Source: Bacillota bacterium (lineage in GTDB: Bacteria > Bacillota > Clostridia > Christensenellales > Aristaeellaceae). Taken from it: a stretch of 12,808 bases of DNA. Below, piece after piece: positions 5,981 to 11,977 of this stretch; the stretch's first letter is position 1; each line of letters begins with the position of its first letter. The stretch is from positions 1-12,808 of the forward strand of contig JAEXCG010000209.1 of assembly GCA_023402355.1 (NCBI GenBank), written 5' to 3'. The translations under genes were made by a program, and so were the position numbers. The notes beneath the pieces are model-generated. The model was not told the DNA's origin and did no database searches. It saw only the letters and a program-made list of their open reading frames with translations.

Positions 5981-6880
5981 TTGCGGGAAACGTTCATGGC
6001 GTCGCTGGCCGGGCTTGGCGACACCCTGATGGAGGGCGCGCTCGCGTGGGCGTCGCGGCTGCTGGTGGCGGCGGCCATCCTGCTTTTGGGCATGGCCGTC
6101 AAGCGCCTTTTGCGCACGGGGCTTTGCCGCCTGCTCTCCCTTCGCCTGCCGCGGCTCGGCGTGCACGACAGGGAAGGGGAGGGGGCTCCCCGCGCGCGGG
6201 AGGACCAGCGCAAGCACCGCACGCTCGAATCCCTGCTGCTGCACACCTACGACGCCGTGGCCTGGTTCGTCCTCGCGGTCGCCGCGCTCTCGAGCCTGGG
6301 CGTCAACGTCGCCTCGCTGCTCACCGTGGCGGGCGTCGGCGGCATCGCCGTGGGCCTCGGCGCGCAGACGATCGTGAAGGACGTGCTCGCGGGCGTGCTG
6401 ATCCTGCTCGAGGAGCAGTACGCCGTGGGCGACACCGTCAGCCTCGCGGGGCTCACCGGCGAGGTGGAGCGCATGACGCTGCGCGTGACGGAGCTGCGCA
6501 GCTTTTCGGGCGACCTGCACGTCATCCCCAACAGCGAGATCCGCACCGTCTCCAACCACACGCGCAGCTTTCACCGCGCGGTGGTGGATCTTTCCGTCGA
6601 TTACGCCGAGCCGCTGGACCGCGTGACGCGCGTGCTGGAAGGGACGATTGCGGAAAGCTTCCCCGGGACGCCCGGGCTCACCGCCGCGCCGCAGCTTCTG
6701 GGGGTCACGGACCTCGCGGAAAGCGGCGTGAACCTGCGCGTGGTGGCGGACTGCGCGCCCGGCGAGCACTGGGCGGTCGAGCGGGCGCTGCGCAGGCGCA
6801 TCAAGGACGCCTTCGACGCGGAGGGCATCGCGCTTTCGATCCCCCAGCGCATGGTCCACATGGCCCCGGAGGGCAAGTGA
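5981..6880 (+). CDS. MscS-family small-conductance mechanosensitive channel
   Basis: Membrane channel that opens under membrane tension to release solutes in osmotic downshock; 299 residues, similar in size to E. coli MscS. Membrane helices are visible at about 20-40 and 91-107, and the pore helix is at about 110-145 with the glycine/alanine-rich motif GIAVGLGAQTIVKDVLAG (121-138). The beta domain follows (EEQYAVGDTV, 144-153), then the family motif VIPNSEI (181-187) and a C-terminal alpha/beta domain ending SIPQRMVHM (286-294). A charged stretch at 62-80 separates helices 1 and 2. Start: TTG at 5981 is preferred because the purine-rich AAGGGGG lies about 8 bases upstream; the ATG at 5996 (294 residues) has only a weak GGGA site and remains possible. 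deoD follows after 52 bases, probably on the same transcript. Confidence 0.92.
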   Translation: MRETFMASLAGLGDTLMEGALAWASRLLVAAAILLLGMAVKRLLRTGLCRLLSLRLPRLGVHDREGEGAPRAREDQRKHRTLESLLLHTYDAVAWFVLAVAALSSLGVNVASLLTVAGVGGIAVGLGAQTIVKDVLAGVLILLEEQYAVGDTVSLAGLTGEVERMTLRVTELRSFSGDLHVIPNSEIRTVSNHTRSFHRAVVDLSVDYAEPLDRVTRVLEGTIAESFPGTPGLTAAPQLLGVTDLAESGVNLRVVADCAPGEHWAVERALRRRIKDAFDAEGIALSIPQRMVHMAPEGK

Positions 6881-6917
6881 CGTCTTCAACCTACGCGGCG
6901 GCCGGGTCCGCCGACTT

Positions 6918-6926
6918 AAAGGAGGT
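6918..6926 (+). promoter_or_regulatory. Strong ribosome binding site of deoD
   Basis: AAAGGAGGT, almost fully complementary to the 3' end of 16S rRNA, 6 bases before the deoD ATG at 6933. It fixes that start and shows that deoD is translated independently of the channel gene upstream. Confidence 0.85.
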
Positions 6927-6932
6927 CTATCC

Positions 6933-7646
6933 ATGTCGAATCCCAACATCCCCACCCCGCACATCACCGCCAAAGAGGGCGACTTCGCCAGGACCGTGCT
7001 CATGCCCGGCGACCCGCTGCGCGCCCGCTTCATCGCGGAGAACTTCCTCGAAAACCCCGTGCTCGTCAACGACGTGCGCGGCGTGCAGGGCTACACCGGC
7101 GACTATCAGGGCAAGCGCGTGTCCGTCATGGCCTCGGGCATGGGCATGCCCTCCATCGGCATCTACTCCTATGAGCTGTTCAACTTCTACGGGGTGGAGG
7201 CCATCATCCGCATCGGCTCCGCGGGCGCGATGAGCGCGAAGCTCAAGCTGCGCGACATCGTGGCGGGCATGAGCGCCTACACCAACTCCGGCTTCGGCCG
7301 CCAGTTCGGCTTTGACGGAAACCTCGCCCCCTGCTGCGACTACGGCCTGCTGCAAAGCGCGGTGGAGGCGGGCCGGGCGCTCGGTCAGGAGCTCGTCGTC
7401 GGGCCCATCTACTCCTCGGACATCTTCTATGACGAGTCGGGCGCGAGCGCCAAGCTGCAAAAACTGGGCGTGCTCGCCGTGGAGATGGAGGCCGCCGCGC
7501 TATACCTGAACGCCGCGCGCGCGGGCAAGAAGGCGCTTTGCCTGTGCACCATTTCGGACAGCATCGTCACCGGCGAGGCGCTGGACGCCGAAAACCGCCA
7601 GAAGACGTTCACCCAGATGATGGAGATCGCGCTCGCGATCGCCTGA
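6933..7646 (+). CDS. deoD: Purine nucleoside phosphorylase, DeoD type
   Basis: Cytosolic enzyme of purine salvage that splits purine (deoxy)ribonucleosides with phosphate into base and (deoxy)ribose 1-phosphate; normally a hexamer. 237 residues, the standard DeoD length. Residues matching the E. coli active site are visible: His10 (TPHIT), phosphate loop MPGDPLRAR (24-32, with R30), VNDVRG (R49), IIRIGSAG (R93, S96), F165, VEMEAA (183-188, E184-M185-E186 for ribose and base) and the proton-donor pair ISDS (D209) and Arg222 (ENRQKTF). The segment after D209 reads SDSIVTGE, where E. coli has SDHIRTHE. The N-terminus SNPNIPTPHI is a few residues longer than in E. coli. It lies 52 bases after the MscS gene with a strong ribosome site and ends at a long hairpin. 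Nucleoside breakdown and osmotic release have no obvious link, so the shared transcript is probably incidental. Confidence 0.96.
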   Translation: MSNPNIPTPHITAKEGDFARTVLMPGDPLRARFIAENFLENPVLVNDVRGVQGYTGDYQGKRVSVMASGMGMPSIGIYSYELFNFYGVEAIIRIGSAGAMSAKLKLRDIVAGMSAYTNSGFGRQFGFDGNLAPCCDYGLLQSAVEAGRALGQELVVGPIYSSDIFYDESGASAKLQKLGVLAVEMEAAALYLNAARAGKKALCLCTISDSIVTGEALDAENRQKTFTQMMEIALAIA

Positions 7647-7659
7647 CGAGAGGCGCGCC

Positions 7660-7703
7660 AAACGCCCGTCGTTTCACCGCAAACGGTGAAACGGCGGGCG
7701 TTT
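7660..7703 (+). terminator. Long perfect hairpin terminating the mscS-deoD unit
   Basis: A 20-bp stem (7660-7679 with 7684-7703; one G-T pair at 7669/7694, all other pairs perfect) with a CAAA loop starts 13 bases after the deoD stop. In both directions the base of the stem is AAA/TTT, and only TTT follows on the plus strand, so the U tract is short. It is most likely the transcription end of deoD. The extreme stem length also fits a 3' end stabiliser or a mobile palindromic repeat. Confidence 0.7.
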
Positions 7704-7750
7704 CGTCTGCGGGCAAGCCCCGCACGGCGGATGCGAAGAGGCGGAAGAAG

Positions 7751-8008
7751 CGGGCCTGCGGCCACGGGCGGCGGCGTTTTGGGCGGTACCGGTTCGTTCG
7801 GAGATGGAGGCGGGCACTGCCCGCAAAAAGCTTTTCCGTTCGCGGGCCTGCGGCCACGGGCGGCGGCGTTTTGGACGGTACCGGCTCGTTCGGAGGTGGG
7901 GGCGGGCACCGCCCGCAAAAGCTTTTCCGTCGGCGGGCCTGCGGCCACGGGCGGCGGCGTATTCGGCGGTACCAACGCGTTCGGAGGTGGGGGCGGGCAC
8001 CGCCCGCA
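7751..8008. repeat. 91-92 bp GC-rich tandem repeat, three copies
   Basis: Copies start at 7751, 7843 and 7934 (each opens CGGGCCTGCGGCCACGGGCG), giving periods of 92 and 91; the last is cut at about 75 bases. Each contains GGCC-TGC-GGCC, a GGTACC site, TCGGAGGTGG (GATGGAGG in copy 1) and a hairpin GCGGGC-A(C/T)(C/T)-GCCCGC. Copies 1 and 2 then have AAAAGCTTTT. Long open frames cross this region on both strands, but the period shifts frame at each copy and no ribosome site precedes them, so they are not genes. The rest of the deoD-to-8066 gap (7704-7750 and 8009-8065) shows nothing beyond weak palindromes. Confidence 0.88.
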
Positions 8009-8065
8009 TGCGTATTTTGTCGAACGATTTTTCGCCTTTTGGCGGGGAAACCGTGTCGAAATGCG

Positions 8066-8094
8066 TTGACGAAATCACGCAAAGCGTGTATGCT
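8066..8094 (+). promoter_or_regulatory. Promoter of the 63-residue protein gene
   Basis: -35 TTGACG (8066-8071, five of six), 17-base spacer, -10 TATGCT (8089-8094, four of six). Transcription would start near 8101, leaving about 52 bases of leader before the ATG. The leader contains the short inverted pair AATCC/GGATT flanking most of it. Confidence 0.75.
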
Positions 8095-8152
8095 TTAACA
8101 TATCACAGAATCCTGTCGGTTCCTGTATACATCGGATTAAGGAGGTTGTCGA

Positions 8153-8344
8153 ATGGAGCTCACCAAGCAGGAGCGCCGGATGCTCAAATACTTTCGTCAG
8201 TGCACGGACGTGCAGAAAATCCTCATCCTGGACGCGATTGAAGAGATGGTCATTTCGCAGAGCATCCCCCCAATGAACACGCCTCAGATGGAACAGCCCG
8301 CCTTAAAGAGCAATGTACTGCCTTTCCGCAGAAAAAACGCCTGA
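8153..8344 (+). CDS. Small hypothetical protein, 63 residues, helical, with basic tail
   Basis: Real by context: own promoter (8066-8094), ribosome site AAGGAGGT (8140-8147) about 5 bases before the ATG, and a strong terminator at 8409-8440. The first 35 residues (MELTKQERRMLKYFRQCTDV, then QKILILDAIEEMV) look like two amphipathic helices. They resemble the linker helices that follow the DNA-binding domain in some Xre-type repressors, but there is no helix-turn-helix here. The middle (37-50) is proline- and glutamine-containing and probably disordered. The tail NVLPFRRKNA is basic. There is no signal peptide or membrane segment, so it is predicted cytosolic. I do not recognise a named family. 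A small adaptor, anti-repressor or protein-interaction role is only a guess. It is not linked by operon to either neighbour. Confidence 0.8.
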   Translation: MELTKQERRMLKYFRQCTDVQKILILDAIEEMVISQSIPPMNTPQMEQPALKSNVLPFRRKNA

Positions 8345-8408
8345 GGACAGGCGGTGCCGAGCGATCGGGCCGTCCGCTTGATGATATGACCCGCTGAAAT
8401 CGACCGAC

Positions 8409-8440
8409 GCGGCCCCCCGGCGAGAGGGGCCGCTTTTTTT
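8409..8440 (+). terminator. Rho-independent terminator after the 63-residue protein gene
   Basis: Perfect 8-bp stem GCGGCCCC/GGGGCCGC (8409-8416 with 8426-8433), 9-base loop, then seven T (8434-8440). It lies 64 bases after the stop. It ends this one-gene unit immediately before the promoter of the TelA-family gene. Confidence 0.92.
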
Positions 8441-8442
8441 AC

Positions 8443-8471
8443 TTTACGGGAACGGAAAACTGCGGTATGAT
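8443..8471 (+). promoter_or_regulatory. Promoter of the TelA-family gene
   Basis: -35 TTTACG (8443-8448), 17-base spacer, -10 TATGAT (8466-8471, five of six). It begins two bases after the preceding terminator's T run. Transcription should start near 8478, with AGGAGG (8493-8498) just ahead of the ATG at 8506. Confidence 0.7.
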
Positions 8472-8505
8472 ATAAGGTAGGAAAAGATTACGAGGAGGAA
8501 CCGAC

Positions 8506-9753
8506 ATGAGCGAACCGTCCGTGCCCGAACTGAAGCTCGGGACAGAGAATACAGTGCCCACCCTCACCACCGACCCCACCCCCGCCGCGCAGGCCGCCGT
8601 TCAGCAGGCCCCGGCGCCCGCCCCCCAGGCAAGGGTTGCCCCCCAGGCAGAGGCTGCCTCCCAGGCAGAGGCTGCCCCCCAGGCAGGGTCTGCCCCCCAG
8701 GCGGCGCCCGAGGACCCCGGGCTCACGCTGGAAGCGCTTACGCCTGGGGAGCAAAAGGCCGTGCTGGACTTCGTGGACAAGATCGACGTGGAGGACAGCC
8801 GCGTGGTGCTCTCCTACGGCGCGGCCGCGCAGCAGCAGATTTCCGCCTTTTCGGACAAGGTGCTGGAAAACGTGCGCACCAAGGACACGAACGAGGTGGG
8901 CGACATGCTCTCCAAGCTCGTGGCCGAGATCAAGGGCTTCGACGTGGACGACGAAAAGAAGGGCGGCCTCTTCGGCTGGCTCAAGAAGAGCTCCTCGAGC
9001 GTGGTGGAGATGAAGGCCCGCTACGACAAGGTCGAGGTGAACGTGGACACCATCGTGACCGCGCTGCGCGCTCACCAGGAGCAGCTCCTCAAGGACATCA
9101 CCATGCTCGACGAGATGTACGCGCTCAACCAGAAGTACTTCCGCGAGCTGACGCTCTACATCGTCGCGGGCGAGGAGCGGCTGAGGACGCTGCGCGAGGA
9201 GGAGCTGCCGCCCCTGATCGCGCACGCGAAGGAGACGGGGGACGCCGCCGACGCGCAGCGGGCCAACGACTTCGCCGCGATGATCGACCGCTTTGAAAAG
9301 AAGATCCACGACCTGAAGCTCTCGCGCATGGTCTCCATTCAGATGGGGCCGCAGGTGCGCCTGATGCAGAACAACGACACCATCCTCTCCGAGAAGATTC
9401 AGTCCACCATCGTCAACACCATTCCGCTGTGGAAGAGCCAAATGGTCATCGCGCTGGGCATGGCGCACGCGCAGGGCGCGCTCAAGGCGCAGCAGGCCGT
9501 GACGGACGTCACCAACGACCTGCTCAAGAAGAACGCGGAGCTGCTCAAGACCGGCACCATCGAGACGGCCAAGGCGGCCGAGCGCGGCATCATCGACATC
9601 GAGACCGTGCGCGCCGCGAACGTCGCCTTAATCGACACCATCACCGAGGTGCAGCGCATCCAGACCGAGGGCGCAAACGCCCGTGCGCAGGCGCAGCAGG
9701 AGCTGAACCGCCTGGAAAAGGAGCTCAAGGACAAGCTGCTGGAAACCCGATAA
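8506..9753 (+). CDS. TelA-family (toxic anion resistance) protein
   Basis: Predicted cytosolic coiled-coil protein of 415 residues in the TelA/KlaA family (PF05816), named from tellurite resistance and often found with TerD-type genes. In Bacillota it is frequently a general envelope-stress gene of unclear biochemistry. After a disordered Ala/Pro/Gln-rich N-terminus (residues 20-70), the family domain starts near 75. It shows long helices throughout, GLFGWLKK (154-161), the signature MGPQVRLMQNND (280-291), IPLWKSQMVIALG (306-318) and ANVALIDTITEVQRIQTEG (371-389); the end is a charged coiled coil (391-415). The ATG is supported by AGGAGG, 7 bases upstream. It has its own promoter and terminator, and no ter, TerC or xpaC-like partner is in the window. 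The N-terminal linker is enlarged by an 18-bp tandem repeat. Tellurite resistance itself should not be assumed. Confidence 0.92.
   Translation: MSEPSVPELKLGTENTVPTLTTDPTPAAQAAVQQAPAPAPQARVAPQAEAASQAEAAPQAGSAPQAAPEDPGLTLEALTPGEQKAVLDFVDKIDVEDSRVVLSYGAAAQQQISAFSDKVLENVRTKDTNEVGDMLSKLVAEIKGFDVDDEKKGGLFGWLKKSSSSVVEMKARYDKVEVNVDTIVTALRAHQEQLLKDITMLDEMYALNQKYFRELTLYIVAGEERLRTLREEELPPLIAHAKETGDAADAQRANDFAAMIDRFEKKIHDLKLSRMVSIQMGPQVRLMQNNDTILSEKIQSTIVNTIPLWKSQMVIALGMAHAQGALKAQQAVTDVTNDLLKKNAELLKTGTIETAKAAERGIIDIETVRAANVALIDTITEVQRIQTEGANARAQAQQELNRLEKELKDKLLETR
8623..8703 (+). repeat. 18-bp in-frame tandem repeat in the TelA-family gene
   Basis: Four full copies and one half copy of CCCCAGGCAGAGGCTGCC (starts 8623, 8641, 8659, 8677, 8695), the first and fourth slightly diverged. 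Each encodes six residues of the type PQAEAA, extending a flexible linker. As the unit is a multiple of three, gain or loss of copies keeps the frame and would only change linker length. Each unit is also a short palindrome (GGCAG/CTGCC). Confidence 0.88.
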
Positions 9754-9766
9754 GCCCGCAGGCTGC

Positions 9767-9793
9767 CGGGCGGCGAAATCGCCGCCCGTTTTT
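9767..9793 (+). terminator. Rho-independent terminator of the TelA-family gene
   Basis: Perfect 9-bp stem CGGGCGGCG/CGCCGCCCG (9767-9775 with 9780-9788), AAAT loop, then five T (9789-9793). It starts 13 bases after the stop codon. No convincing promoter is seen between it and the next gene; TATATG at 9845-9850 has no good -35. Confidence 0.92.
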
Positions 9794-9901
9794 CCATCCG
9801 GCAGGGAACATTAAAATTTCATGAGCCCGCAAGAAATTCGGTTCTATATGCGTTAGTTGAGTTGGAATAAAGATGCCACTTTACAAGGGAGAGTCGATCT
9901 G

Positions 9902-11899
9902 ATGATTATGAGCGCGCGGCGCGCAAGCGCGTTGCTGCTGTGTTTTTGCCTGGTGGCGGCCCCGACAGCGCACGCGGAGGACGCCGAGGCCCTCGCCGCC
10001 ACCGGCGGAGAGGCCGTAACGACCGCCCCCACGGCGAAGCCCACGGAATCCCCGGAGCCTGAAAAGACAAAGACCCCTGAGGAGACGACGCCTCCCGCTG
10101 AGGAGACGACGCCTCCCGCCGAGAAGACGACGCCTCCTGCCGAGAAGACGACGCCCCCCGCCGAGAAGACGACGCCCCCCGCCGAGGAGACGACGCCCCC
10201 GCCCCAGGAGACGACGCCCCCGCCTGAAAAGACGCCCGAACCCACGCCCACCCCTGCGCCCGTGTTCGGCGCGTATGCGGTGGACGAGAACCAGCCGGAC
10301 CCGGAAAGCTGCGCGCTGCACTTTGAAATCACGCGCGGCGCGGCGGACGACGTGCGGGTGCTGGACGTGCTGCTGCTCCTGCTGCCGGAGGGCTCCGTGA
10401 ACACCCAGGAGGAGCTGCTCGCCGCGGTCAAGGGACTGCCGAAGGAGAGCTGGGCGGAGGAAAACCAGATCTGGCCCGACGAGAAGGACAGCAAGCATCG
10501 TTACGCGGTCAGCGTGCCCTACGGCACGCGCTTCGCGTTTGCGCTGCGCGTGCGCAGCTCGGGTGAAATCGTCGTGAGCGCGATCTACGATCCCCTCGAA
10601 AAGGGGGACGTTCCGGCCACCCCGACGCCCGACCCGAACACGACGCCGGAGCCGGAGATTCCGCCGGACGACAGCGAGTGGGACGAGTTTGAGGAGCCGG
10701 AGGTCCCCCCGCAGGTGCCCTCCGCCGATCAGGCGCCCTACGTGAAGCCCAAGGACGACGACATGGACGGCCTCTTTTCCCGCACCGAGTACCGCCTGGG
10801 CCTCGACCCGCAGCGGCGCGACAGCCTGTCGGACGGCTACTGGGACGCCCTGCGCCTGTACCTGGGCGAGGCGTTGATCCCGGACGCCGCCTCCGAGAAG
10901 CTGACGGGCCCGACCCCGGCGCCCGCGCTGACCTCCACGCCGCGCGAGACCCCCGTGCCGGAGCCCACCAAGACCCCCGCCGCGACCGCGACGCCCGACG
11001 TGGAGCCCACGGCGACGCCCGCGCCCACGGAGTCGCCGGTGCTGGGGCAGGCCCCGGACGCCGCCGCCCTGCAGCAATCGGTCGAGGCCGGGTTTATCGC
11101 CTCGCCCGTGGGCGACCCCGACCCGGCCGCCTACGCCGCGGACTACAAGAAGAAGTGGACGAGCGGCGGCACCTCGTACATCGGCTTCATCGATCACAGC
11201 AAGCTGCGCATGGCGCTCATCAACAACCGCGCGATCTTCACCGGCGCCGTCGGCTCGGGCGAACAGCTCGTGGTGGACGGGGCGATCTCCCTGTCCTCCA
11301 TGGGGCTGGGCGGCAAGAACTACAACTCCGTGCGCTCGTTCGACGTATCGCGCGACGGCAGGCTGGCCCTGCTCTACGACCGGCGCGAGCGGGGCGCGGA
11401 GCTCACGGACGACGCGCGGGTGATCGATCTGGTGAACATGCGCGCCTACCGCGTCATCGGCACGAAGAACGCGCTGAATATCGCCATGAGCCCGGACGGA
11501 CGCTACCTGGCCTACGCGACGAAGGAATACCTGGTCCGTCTGGACCTTTCCACGGGCGAGCGCTTCGTGGAGGCCGACCCCTCCCGGCTGGAGCGCGTGG
11601 ACATGCTCTCGTTCACGAAGGACGACGTGCTCATCACCCGCGTGACCTCCATGGGCTGCACCGCGCTTTCCCCGGCCGGGGAATGGACGCTGGCCGCGCC
11701 GGAGGGCATCGTCCTGCGAAACCGCGACCTGAACGGCCTGACGGTGTACGACAAGGACCAACTGGAGCTTGACATCAACATGCAGGTCTACTACCAGACC
11801 ACCGGTCTGTACGTCAAGGGCGAGGATAAGAAGGCTGTGCGCAACTTCTCGCCGTCTTATTTCCGCCGGAGCCTTCTGAACAAGGAAATCGAACCATAA
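9902..11899 (+). CDS. Secreted Pro/Thr-rich multidomain protein with TSP3-like segment and propeller-like C-terminus
   Basis: 665 residues, not recognised as a named protein. A signal peptide (residues 1-25, cleavage likely after AHA) sends it outside the membrane. Order: Pro/Thr/Glu linker with seven TTPPAEK-type heptads (62-110); a globular segment (121-230); second Pro-rich acidic linker (238-284); a TSP3-like calcium-binding segment (285-320: D-x-D-x-D-G then RTEYRLGLDP and SDG); third Thr/Pro linker (335-380); and a C-terminal region (about 385-665) with blade-like strands, FDVSRDGRLALLY (480-492), MSPDGRYLAYAT (529-540) then LVRLDLSTGE, and MLSFTKDDVLITR (568-580), as in WD40/TolB-type propellers. 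No LPXTG, SLH or C-terminal anchor is seen. The ATG at 9902 is chosen for the signal peptide and for AGGGAGAG 8 bases upstream; an ATG two codons later is also possible. A membrane kinase-like gene follows 78 bases later. Function unknown; envelope sensing or binding is a guess. Confidence 0.87.
   Translation: MIMSARRASALLLCFCLVAAPTAHAEDAEALAATGGEAVTTAPTAKPTESPEPEKTKTPEETTPPAEETTPPAEKTTPPAEKTTPPAEKTTPPAEETTPPPQETTPPPEKTPEPTPTPAPVFGAYAVDENQPDPESCALHFEITRGAADDVRVLDVLLLLLPEGSVNTQEELLAAVKGLPKESWAEENQIWPDEKDSKHRYAVSVPYGTRFAFALRVRSSGEIVVSAIYDPLEKGDVPATPTPDPNTTPEPEIPPDDSEWDEFEEPEVPPQVPSADQAPYVKPKDDDMDGLFSRTEYRLGLDPQRRDSLSDGYWDALRLYLGEALIPDAASEKLTGPTPAPALTSTPRETPVPEPTKTPAATATPDVEPTATPAPTESPVLGQAPDAAALQQSVEAGFIASPVGDPDPAAYAADYKKKWTSGGTSYIGFIDHSKLRMALINNRAIFTGAVGSGEQLVVDGAISLSSMGLGGKNYNSVRSFDVSRDGRLALLYDRRERGAELTDDARVIDLVNMRAYRVIGTKNALNIAMSPDGRYLAYATKEYLVRLDLSTGERFVEADPSRLERVDMLSFTKDDVLITRVTSMGCTALSPAGEWTLAAPEGIVLRNRDLNGLTVYDKDQLELDINMQVYYQTTGLYVKGEDKKAVRNFSPSYFRRSLLNKEIEP
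10085..10231 (+). repeat. 21-bp in-frame tandem repeat (seven copies) in the secreted protein gene
   Basis: Seven consecutive 21-bp units, each encoding TTPPAEE, TTPPAEK, TTPPPQE or TTPPPEK. The central units differ only at wobble or single positions, indicating recent copying. The unit is a multiple of three, so slippage changes spacer length between the signal peptide and the first folded segment without breaking the gene. Such Pro/Thr tracts typically cross the cell wall and may be glycosylated. Confidence 0.92.
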
Positions 11900-11902
11900 G
11901 AT

Positions 11903-11955
11903 ATGGGGCTGTTTTGTGTGCGCAGGCGGCGTCGCCGCGCCCAAAACGGCCCCAT
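11903..11955 (+). promoter_or_regulatory. Long intergenic hairpin between the secreted-protein and kinase-like genes
   Basis: ATGGGGCTGTTTTG (11903-11916) pairs with CAAAACGGCCCCAT (11942-11955): 14 bp with a single G-T pair. The loop holds a further small GC stem (GCGGC/GCCGC). It begins 3 bases after the upstream stop and ends 9 bases before the next ribosome site (GGGAGGTG, 11965-11972). No T run follows, so it is more likely an attenuating or mRNA-processing hairpin than a full terminator. Confidence 0.65.
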
Positions 11956-11977
11956 TGTATCACCGGGAGGTGTTTTC

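Noticed and set aside
6247..6876. Two open frames on the minus strand opposite the MscS gene
   Set aside because: They are antisense shadows. The plus strand encodes the pore helix and the VIPNSEI motif continuously.
5768..7069. 433-residue open frame on the minus strand
   Set aside because: It covers the divergent promoter region and runs opposite the MscS and deoD genes. It has no ribosome site or recognisable motif.
7751..8008. CRISPR array
   Set aside because: The units are directly adjacent with no unique spacers, and the repeat length (91-92) is far outside CRISPR range.
7427..8241. Several open frames on both strands over the 91-92 bp repeats
   Set aside because: They repeat the same translated words in changing frames because the period is not a multiple of three. 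None has a ribosome site, and all are rich in Arg, Pro and Gly.
8488..9468. 326-residue open frame on the minus strand opposite the TelA-family gene
   Set aside because: It is an antisense shadow of a gene with strong TelA signatures, promoter and terminator.
9845..9885. Promoter for the secreted-protein gene
   Set aside because: TATATG (9845-9850) has no acceptable -35 at 16-18 bases, and TTGAGT-17-TTTACA (9857-9885) would start transcription inside the ribosome site. Neither is convincing.
9881..11944. 687-residue open frame on the minus strand opposite the secreted protein
   Set aside because: It is rich in Arg, Gly and Leu repeats that mirror the Pro/Thr repeats of the sense strand. The sense frame has a signal peptide, a ribosome site and domain motifs.
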